A DNA stretch of 10,902 nucleotides from Chloroflexota bacterium (GTDB lineage Bacteria > Chloroflexota > Anaerolineae > Anaerolineales > Villigracilaceae), in the NCBI GenBank assembly GCA_021823555.1, contig JAKANW010000051.1:1-10902 (forward strand), written 5' to 3'. A program made the translations under genes and the position numbers. Below the pieces are notes generated by a model that made no database searches, was not told where the DNA came from, and worked only from the letters and a program-made list of their open reading frames with translations. This document shows positions 6,311-10,902 of the stretch, piece after piece (the first letter of the stretch is position 1; each line of letters begins with the position of its first letter).

Positions 6311-6711
6311 CGCAGGGAAGGTCATACAAGAAAGACCTCATCCAATATCGGCTTGAATCGGCGAGGGAAATGCTGCGGGACGCACAACTGCTGAATGAGA
6401 ATGAGGGCAGCCCGGTAAGCGTTGTCAATCGCGCCTATTATGCGGTCTCTTATGCCGCATTGGCCCTGCTCGTGACCGCAGACGTGGAGCCGAGCAAACA
6501 CTCAGGCGTCCTTGCCAAGTTTGATGAATTATTTATCCGCCAGGGAATATTTCCGAAAGAGATGAGCAGGATTCTCCACCATGCGTTTGACATGCGGCAG
6601 GCTGGGGATTATCAAAAGTCCAGGGTGATCACGGAAGAACAAGCTGTTGAAGTTTTGAAATCCGCCGAAAAATTCGTCAAAACCATTGAAGAAAAACTTT
6701 CGCAAAGTTGA
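6307..6711 (+). CDS. HEPN domain protein, UPF0332-like (partner of the second MNT)
   Basis: A 134-residue all-helical protein of the UPF0332-type HEPN group, recognised from NRAYYAVSYAALALL (41-55), SKHSGV (63-68) and MRQAGDY (96-102). This differs from the HEPN at 1550, which carries HDLTYLL and FRYPG, so the two pairs come from different branches. The R-X4-6-H ribonuclease motif is not found; the histidines at 65, 91 and 92 have no arginine at the right distance. The start is supported by GAGAGGGG at 6291-6298. It is presumed to be the toxin or effector of the pair by family analogy. Homology with the SDR 3' end starts five bases after its stop, marking the right edge of the inserted cassette. 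Confidence 0.88.
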   Translation: MTQGRSYKKDLIQYRLESAREMLRDAQLLNENEGSPVSVVNRAYYAVSYAALALLVTADVEPSKHSGVLAKFDELFIRQGIFPKEMSRILHHAFDMRQAGDYQKSRVITEEQAVEVLKSAEKFVKTIEEKLSQS

Positions 6712-6715
6712 GTGA

Positions 6716-6859
6716 CAGACTGTTAGTGGCAAGGTGGGCCAGCCCGCCGAGATCGCCCACAACCATCTACTTCCTCGCGGACAATGAGCAATCCCCTTCA
6801 TGACGGGTCAGGCGCTGGCGGTGGATGGAGGCGCGACGGCGAGGTTGAGTACAGAGTAA
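6716..6859 (+). pseudogene. Frameshifted duplicate of the SDR gene's last 48 codons
   Basis: This stretch aligns end to end with 5805-5948, the SDR 3' end, including the stop (TAA here, TAG there). By hand count there are about 25 substitutions, 20 at third codon positions, plus one inserted base (near 6761) and one lost base (near 6796) that offset each other, so both copies are 144 bp. The decoded residues begin QTVSGKVGQPAEIAH and end MTGQALAVDGGATARLSTE, almost the SDR's own tail. The synonymous pattern shows that the copy evolved as a working gene before the indels broke it. It has no start or cofactor-binding half. It is a remnant of a related SDR allele or tandem paralogue; see findings. 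Confidence 0.85.
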
Positions 6860-6866
6860 AAGTCTC

Positions 6867-7337
6867 ATGTCAATTGAGGAAAATAAACTTTTGGTTCGAC
6901 GCTATTTTGAAGATGCTCCATACAATTCCGATGTATGCGATGAGATTTACGCGCCCACTTTTCGTTTTCACACAATCCAACACGCCTCCATCACGCCGCA
7001 AGTTGTTGAATCCACACCCCAAAGTGAGAAGGCTGCCTATGAATGGCTCACTCAAGTCTGGTCTGTCGATTGGCGAATGACTGTTGATGAAATGATCGCC
7101 GAGGGTGACCGAGTGATGGTCTGCTGGACATTCTTTGGCACTCACGAGGGCGAATACTCGGGTCTCCCTGCGACCCATAAACAAGTGACCTATTCTGGGA
7201 TCAATATATTCCGTATCGCAGACGGAAAGATCGCGGAAATATGGGACATCTCCGACCGACTGTGGCTATGGCAGCAACTCGGCGTTCTACCCGAACTCAA
7301 AGATGCTATTGCAGCAACGCGATTGCGCACAGAATAA
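6867..7337 (+). CDS. SnoaL-like (ester cyclase / NTF2-fold) protein
   Basis: A 156-residue protein of the SnoaL-like cone-shaped NTF2 fold. Family features are the N-terminal ENKLLVRRYFED, the strand region EGDRVMVCWTFFGTHEGEYSGLPATHKQVTYSG (about residues 79-111) and the C-terminal INIFRIADGKIAEIWDISDR followed by LWLWQQLG. Relatives include polyketide cyclases, but most are uncharacterised small-molecule-binding or stress-related proteins, and a fixed reaction cannot be assigned. It is complete, lies seven bases after the broken SDR copy and has no Shine-Dalgarno sequence. It does not obviously belong to glycan synthesis and may have travelled with the SDR remnant upstream. Confidence 0.82.
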   Translation: MSIEENKLLVRRYFEDAPYNSDVCDEIYAPTFRFHTIQHASITPQVVESTPQSEKAAYEWLTQVWSVDWRMTVDEMIAEGDRVMVCWTFFGTHEGEYSGLPATHKQVTYSGINIFRIADGKIAEIWDISDRLWLWQQLGVLPELKDAIAATRLRTE

Positions 7338-7339
7338 AT

Positions 7340-7367
7340 TCTTTCCTCTTTCATCTTTCCTCTGGAC
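7340..7367 (+). repeat. Heptamer tandem repeat, consensus TCTTTCC
   Basis: Three near-identical 7-base units (7340, 7347, 7354; only the last base of the second differs) and a decayed fourth lie between the SnoaL-like stop and the ATG at 7372. The whole gap is pyrimidine-rich and has no Shine-Dalgarno sequence. Confidence 0.55.
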
Positions 7368-7371
7368 TCAA

Positions 7372-8178
7372 ATGAAACAAACCCTCAAACGCCTCACCCC
7401 TGCTCCCCTCCTGCAAACCGTCAAAAACACCTACGACGCCATCCGCCGTTTGCCGCAAGTGCCGGACGCCTACCTGCATCCCTGGCGGCGGAAGAGCCGC
7501 CTCCGCATGTACGAGCACTACAACATCCATCAGGGCCAGCGCTGTTTCATCATTGGCAACGGTCCCAGCCTCAAGCAGACCGACCTGACCAAACTCAAAA
7601 ACGAATACACCTTCGGGATGAACCGCATCTATCTGCTGTTCCCAGAGCTGGGCTTCACCACCACCTACTTCGCTTCCATCAACGATCTCGTCATCGAGCA
7701 ATGCGCCGGTGAGATCGCCACCCTGCCGATCCCCAAGTTCCTTGCCTGGCATTCCAACCGTCACTTCCAGCGCCTGCCCGAAGATATGATTTTTCTCTAC
7801 ACCACTTACACCGGTCCGCAGTTTGCCTACGATCTGACCCGCCGCGTCTGGGAAGGCGCCACCGTCACCAACGTGACCTTGCAATTGGCCTTCTACATGG
7901 GCTTCGAGCAGGTTGTCCTGATCGGCGTGGATCACAACTTCACCAGCAAAGGCGATGCCAACAAGACTGTCGTCTCGACGGGGGACGACCCCAACCACTT
8001 CGACCCGCGCTACTTCGGCAGAGGCTTCCGCTGGCAGTTGCCCGACCTCGACACCTCCGAGATTGGCTACACCCTGGCCCGCGACGCCTATCAAAAGGCA
8101 GGCCGCGCAGTGTTGGATGCAACCGTCGGCGGCAAGCTGACCATCTTCCCAAAAGTGGACTACAATTCCCTTTTCTGA
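7372..8178 (+). CDS. DUF115/GT42-like protein, possible sialic-acid-type glycosyltransferase
   Basis: A 268-residue protein from the ATG at 7372; an in-frame upstream ATG at 7303 lies inside the SnoaL-like gene and is less likely. The region CFIIGNGPSLKQTDLTKLKN (58-77) with MNRIYL (83-88), the segment TVTNVTLQLAFYMGF (164-178), LIGVDHNF (183-190), NHFDPRYFG (208-216) and KLTIFPKVDY (255-264) follow the plan of DUF115 (MptE-like) proteins. The same order of blocks occurs in Campylobacter GT42 sialyltransferases (Cst type), where a GNGPSL loop binds CMP and a late His acts as base; H188 or H209 could serve here. Motility accessory factors that transfer pseudaminic acid also carry DUF115. With a CMP-sugar synthetase in the same run, a transferase for a CMP-activated acidic sugar is a reasonable guess. 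No signal peptide or membrane helix is seen. Confidence 0.78.
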   Translation: MKQTLKRLTPAPLLQTVKNTYDAIRRLPQVPDAYLHPWRRKSRLRMYEHYNIHQGQRCFIIGNGPSLKQTDLTKLKNEYTFGMNRIYLLFPELGFTTTYFASINDLVIEQCAGEIATLPIPKFLAWHSNRHFQRLPEDMIFLYTTYTGPQFAYDLTRRVWEGATVTNVTLQLAFYMGFEQVVLIGVDHNFTSKGDANKTVVSTGDDPNHFDPRYFGRGFRWQLPDLDTSEIGYTLARDAYQKAGRAVLDATVGGKLTIFPKVDYNSLF

Positions 8179-8182
8179 TTAA

Positions 8183-8246
8183 GTAGACAGGTACGCAAGT
8201 AAACACGTAGACATGTAGACACGGAACACGCAACACGGATTACGCA
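8183..8246 (+). repeat. Octamer tandem repeat, consensus GTAGACAC
   Basis: Five 8-base units (8183, 8191, 8199, 8207, 8215) share GTA at the front and mostly ACA or GCA behind; the fourth and fifth differ only in the last base. Three more divergent units rich in AACACG/TACGCA continue to 8246. The array fills nearly the whole 74-bp gap before the ATG at 8253. The spacing has no spacers of CRISPR length. Confidence 0.6.
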
Positions 8247-8252
8247 TTCCTC

Positions 8253-9770
8253 ATGACACCTCCCTCCTCCTCCCGCACTTGGCTCCCGTTTCTCATCCTT
8301 CTCCTCGCCCTCGGCGGGACTCTGCGCCTGCTCGACCTGACGGATCCTCCGCTCGACTTTCACCCCTCGCGCCAACTCCGCAACGCTTTGGTGGCCCGCG
8401 ACATCTACTACCACCTGCTTCCCAACGTTGACCCTCAAACCCTGGCCCTGACCTCCTCCTTCCGCCGCTCGGTGGGACAGTACGAGCCGCCCATTATCGA
8501 ATCGCTGGTGGCATGGACATATACCTGGACAGGCGGCGAGAGTTACGCCATTCCGCGCATCTGGGAATCGTTGTTCTGGCTGTTGGCAGGGATCGCGCTC
8601 TTTGACCTGATGCGTCGCGCCGTTTCGCCCTGGGCTGCCCTGGCGGGATTGGCGTATTACCTGGTCTTGCCGTTTGCTGTGCAGGCCAGCCGCTCCTTTC
8701 AACCTGACCCGCTGATGACCTCGGCCTTCGTGGTTGGGATTTATTTCCTCTACCGTTGGTCGGAGTCTTTTTCCCTTCTCCCTTTGGGAGAGGGGCAAGT
8801 GGTGAGGGAATCTTGGCGTTGGGCCATCCTCGCCGCCATCTTCCTCGGCTTTGCCACCCTGGTCAAGGTTGTGATTGCCTTCCTCGTCGGCGCGGCCGCC
8901 ATTGTCATGGTCTTGTTCACGCTTCGCAAGGATTTTTGGAAGTCGAAACAGGTCTGGGCGATGGCCGTGTTGATGATCGTCCCCGCGCTGACGTATTATG
9001 TCTTTCTGCATTCAGGCCGCTCGACCGAGTATTTCTTTGCCTGGTCGCTCGACCTGCTCAAGCTGATCACCAGCCTCAGCTTTTATTCAAACTGGCTGGG
9101 CTTCCTCGGCAGTCTTTTCGGGTTGACAGTGTTGTTTGCCAGCCTGGCAGGGACTCTGCTGGCGGCGCCGCGCCTACGCGTCCTGCTGATCAGTTTGTGG
9201 ATGGGCTATTTGCTTTATGGGCTGACCCTGCCGTTCCAGATGTACACGCACAGTTATTATCATATTCAACTTGTGCCGCTGGTGGCGTTGGGACTGGCCG
9301 CAGCGTTGAACCCGCTCTTCGAGGCCGCGGCAGCCCAACGAGTCGCGGGACGCGTGGCTTTCGTCGCGGTGATCGCGGCGCTGATCGGATATCAATCCTG
9401 GGCGGCGCGCTCGGTTTTGGTTGCCGAGGATTTTCGTAACGAACCGGCCATCTGGGCCGAGATCGGCAAGGCCATCCCGGAGAACGCCCAGGTGATTGGC
9501 TTGACGCAGGATTATGGGTTCCGCCTGATGTTGTGGGGTTGGCGCAAGATTGACCAATGGCCGATTAACACCGACCTGGCCCAGATCCGCGGCGCGGACA
9601 CGGACGCCGCCGCGCACTTCGCCACGCTCACGGAAGGCGACGATTATTTTCTCGTCACGGCTTTCGGACAGCTCGATAAGCAGCCGGAGCTTAAGAAGAT
9701 ATTGGAGCAATACACGGTGACGGCGCAGGGGGATGGGTTCGTGCTGTATGATTTGCACAAATCTAAATAG
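8253..9770 (+). CDS. PMT/ArnT-like (GT39-type) integral membrane glycosyltransferase
   Basis: A 505-residue multi-span protein with around nine to eleven helices and a soluble C-terminal part (about 400-505). The first loop after helix 1 contains DLTDPPLDFHPSRQ (28-41), the acidic/His region typical of GT-C enzymes using polyprenyl-phosphate sugars, and SFQPDPLM (148-155) is a second family-like motif. Such enzymes move a sugar from a lipid-phosphate donor to protein, lipid or glycan outside the membrane. Residues about 173-187 (SLLPLGEGQVVRE) are coded by a palindromic repeat inserted in frame in a loop between two helices. The start ATG at 8253 directly follows an octamer array and has no Shine-Dalgarno sequence. 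Family fairly sure, donor and acceptor unknown. Confidence 0.82.
   Translation: MTPPSSSRTWLPFLILLLALGGTLRLLDLTDPPLDFHPSRQLRNALVARDIYYHLLPNVDPQTLALTSSFRRSVGQYEPPIIESLVAWTYTWTGGESYAIPRIWESLFWLLAGIALFDLMRRAVSPWAALAGLAYYLVLPFAVQASRSFQPDPLMTSAFVVGIYFLYRWSESFSLLPLGEGQVVRESWRWAILAAIFLGFATLVKVVIAFLVGAAAIVMVLFTLRKDFWKSKQVWAMAVLMIVPALTYYVFLHSGRSTEYFFAWSLDLLKLITSLSFYSNWLGFLGSLFGLTVLFASLAGTLLAAPRLRVLLISLWMGYLLYGLTLPFQMYTHSYYHIQLVPLVALGLAAALNPLFEAAAAQRVAGRVAFVAVIAALIGYQSWAARSVLVAEDFRNEPAIWAEIGKAIPENAQVIGLTQDYGFRLMLWGWRKIDQWPINTDLAQIRGADTDAAAHFATLTEGDDYFLVTAFGQLDKQPELKKILEQYTVTAQGDGFVLYDLHKSK
8771..8810 (+). repeat. REP-like palindromic repeat inside a coding sequence
   Basis: A 10-bp stem (8773-8782 with 8786-8795, one T/G pair, loop TTT) is followed by GTGAGGGAA, whose AGGGAA (8805-8810) is the complement of TTCCCT at 8771-8776. 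It matches the widely dispersed intergenic type CCCTCTCCC-TTT-GGGAGAGGG...GTGAGGG, whose translations give FPSPFGRGASGEG-like or PLSQREKGK-like strings in other frames, as here. Unusually, it lies within a gene and keeps its frame. Confidence 0.75.
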
Positions 9771-9793
9771 GACGTATCCGCGCCCAATAATTT

Positions 9794-10732
9794 ATGGCTC
9801 TCGTTTCCATTGTCACTCCCTCTTTCAACCAAGCTGCCTATCTCGAGCAGACGATGCGTTCTGTTCTGGATCAGGATTATGCTGATATTGAATATATCGT
9901 CGTTGACGGCAACTCGACCGATGGCTCGGTGGACATTATCAGGAAATACGAGTCGCATTTGGCCTACTGGGTTTCGGAAAAGGATACAGGCCAGGCGGAG
10001 GCCATCAACAAGGGCATGGCGCGCGCCAAAGGGGAGATCGTCGCCTGGCTCAACTCGGATGATTATTACCTGCCGGGCGCAGTCTCTTCCGCGCTGGAAG
10101 CGTTCGGGAAATATCCCGCAGCCGTCCTGGTTTATGGTGACATGCTGGCTGTGGACGGGCAGGGTCAGACCATCAACCTGTTGAAATACCAATCACTGGC
10201 GCTGGAGGATTTGTTGTGCTTCCAGATCATCGGCCAGCCTGCGGTTTTCATGCGCCGCGCGGCATTTGAAAAAGCAGGCGGCCTCGACCCTACTTTCCAT
10301 TTTTTGCTCGACCATCATTTGTGGATTCGCATGGCCCAACAGGGGCCGATCGTGCACGTGGACCAGACCTGGTCTGCCGCGCGTTATCATGTCGCGGCCA
10401 AGAACCGTGCCCACGCCGCCGAGTTTGGAGCCGAAGCCTTCCGCATTTTGGAGTGGGCGCGCAGCCAGCCCGAACTTGCTCCACTCGTTGGGCAACGCGC
10501 CCGCGCAGCGGCTTATCGCGTGGACGCGCGCTATCTGTTGGATGGCGGTCAACCCGGCCCGGCGCTGGCCGCCTGGACGCGTTCCTTGTTCATCCATCCG
10601 CCAACGGCGCTGGCGCGCATCAACTTATTGGTTTCAGCCTTGTTGGATTTATTTGGACTGGGACGATTGCGGACTGCCATTCTCTCCCGAAGACGCTCCA
10701 GCTTGCAGTCGCAAGAGAAGGAGGTCCTGTGA
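9794..10732 (+). CDS. Family 2 glycosyltransferase (GT-A fold)
   Basis: A 312-residue inverting glycosyltransferase. The N-terminus VSIVTPSFNQAAYLEQTMRS (4-23) with SVLDQDY and IEYIVVDGNSTDGS (32-45) binds the nucleotide-sugar. EKDTGQAEAINKGMARAKGEIVAWLNSDD (62-90) holds the metal-binding acidic motif at 88-90, and FLLDHHLWIRMAQQG (about 173-187) contains the usual acidic catalytic region. This order of motifs is typical of cytoplasmic sugar transferases of polysaccharide loci. The C-terminal tail (about 220-312) is Ala/Arg-rich and helical, without clear membrane segments. It would add one sugar to the growing lipid-linked glycan. It starts 23 bases after the previous gene and its stop overlaps the next start by two bases. 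Confidence 0.92.
   Translation: MALVSIVTPSFNQAAYLEQTMRSVLDQDYADIEYIVVDGNSTDGSVDIIRKYESHLAYWVSEKDTGQAEAINKGMARAKGEIVAWLNSDDYYLPGAVSSALEAFGKYPAAVLVYGDMLAVDGQGQTINLLKYQSLALEDLLCFQIIGQPAVFMRRAAFEKAGGLDPTFHFLLDHHLWIRMAQQGPIVHVDQTWSAARYHVAAKNRAHAAEFGAEAFRILEWARSQPELAPLVGQRARAAAYRVDARYLLDGGQPGPALAAWTRSLFIHPPTALARINLLVSALLDLFGLGRLRTAILSRRRSSLQSQEKEVL
10718..10725 (+). promoter_or_regulatory. Strong Shine-Dalgarno sequence deciding a GTG start
   Basis: AAGGAGGT lies three bases ahead of the GTG at 10729, within the end of the GT2 gene. It is the strongest ribosome-binding site in the window and fixes the start of the last gene. Confidence 0.65.
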
Positions 10733-10902
10733 TCAGGCGTTTGCAGGCCATTATCCTTAGAAAATATCTTGACCGACAGTTTCTCCTGCCTGCCCTCCTG
10801 TTTGCGGTCAATGTTTTCCTGGTCTTCAGCATCTTCATCCCGATGATGCGCGATATCAACACTTGGGATGAGTCTGTTTATGTTTATACAGGCCGGAGCC
10901 TG
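10729..10902 (+). CDS. Start of a membrane glycosyltransferase-like protein (cut by window edge)
   Basis: From the GTG at 10729, 58 codons remain open to the edge. The first residues, IRRLQAIILRKYLDRQF, are basic and amphipathic. One membrane helix follows (about 19-40, LLPALLFAVNVFLVFSIFIP), then a loop with DINTWDESVYVYTGRSL. A WDE or DE pair just after the first helix is typical of GT-C membrane glycosyltransferases (PMT/ArnT and relatives), where it is the catalytic or metal site; this suggests the same class as the gene at 8253. The start overlaps the GT2 stop (GTGA) and has a strong Shine-Dalgarno sequence, so it is part of the operon. Too little is present for a firm assignment. Confidence 0.7.
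   Translation, partial: MIRRLQAIILRKYLDRQFLLPALLFAVNVFLVFSIFIPMMRDINTWDESVYVYTGRSL

Noticed and set aside
7351..8094. Minus-strand open frame opposite the DUF115 gene
   Set aside because: Val/Gly/Glu-rich shadow; the plus-strand protein has clear conserved blocks.
8183..8246. Possible CRISPR array
   Set aside because: Repeat units are 8 bases, contiguous and without unique spacers.
8160..9011. Minus-strand open frame of 283 codons
   Set aside because: Antisense to the PMT-like gene; its strings such as PLSQREKGK and LRVYLRTCLL come from the palindromic repeat and the octamer array.
8756..9439. Alternative plus-strand frame of 227 codons inside the PMT-like gene
   Set aside because: Arg/Gly/Ala-rich shadow in the +1 frame; the frame of the 505-residue protein has membrane helices and family motifs throughout.
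1..10902. tRNA, rRNA, transposase or integrase genes
   Set aside because: None recognised on either strand; the inserted MNT/HEPN cassette has no accompanying recombinase in the window.

Overview
The window is a bacterial surface-glycan (polysaccharide or glycoprotein) locus of about 10.9 kb. Two genes at the left read leftward. A dense rightward run of about 12 genes starts near 1243 and leaves the right edge. The organism is not named by any marker gene. Moderately high G+C, frequent starts without a Shine-Dalgarno sequence, abundant MNT/HEPN pairs and PMT-like membrane glycosyltransferases suggest an environmental Chloroflexota (Anaerolineae-like) genome; this is a guess from general experience, not a demonstration.

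Left part (1-1242): a PAPS-type sulfotransferase cut by the left edge and a single-domain EamA (DMT) membrane protein, both on the minus strand, separated by a strong 14-bp inverted repeat. A 149-bp gap then carries one TATAAT box facing each way.

Central run (1243-5948): an MNT nucleotidyltransferase/HEPN pair, whose HEPN stop overlaps the start of a CMP-sugar synthetase-like cytidylyltransferase. A membrane-anchored alkaline-phosphatase-superfamily transferase/hydrolase, a D-2-hydroxyacid dehydrogenase and a short-chain dehydrogenase follow. Cytidylyltransferase plus SDR is the pairing seen in nonulosonic (sialic-like) acid loci, but no NeuB/NeuC-type synthase or epimerase is present here.

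Insertion zone (5949-6866): a second, unrelated MNT/HEPN pair sits between the intact 3' end of the SDR gene and a frameshifted second copy of that same 3' end (144 bp, about 82% identical, differences mostly at third codon positions). This looks like a recombination scar left by cassette acquisition or by collapse of a tandem gene pair.

Right part (6867-10902): a SnoaL-like protein, a DUF115/GT42-like protein that may be the sugar transferase using the CMP-sugar, a PMT/ArnT-like multi-span glycosyltransferase carrying an in-frame palindromic repeat, a GT2 glycosyltransferase, and the start of another membrane protein.

Three junctions in the run (before 5157, 7372 and 8253) contain short degenerate tandem repeats of period 7-8, each with a different unit. 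Together the genes suggest synthesis, activation, transfer and decoration (sulfate, possibly phospho-groups) of an acidic surface glycan, interrupted by two toxin-antitoxin-like modules.
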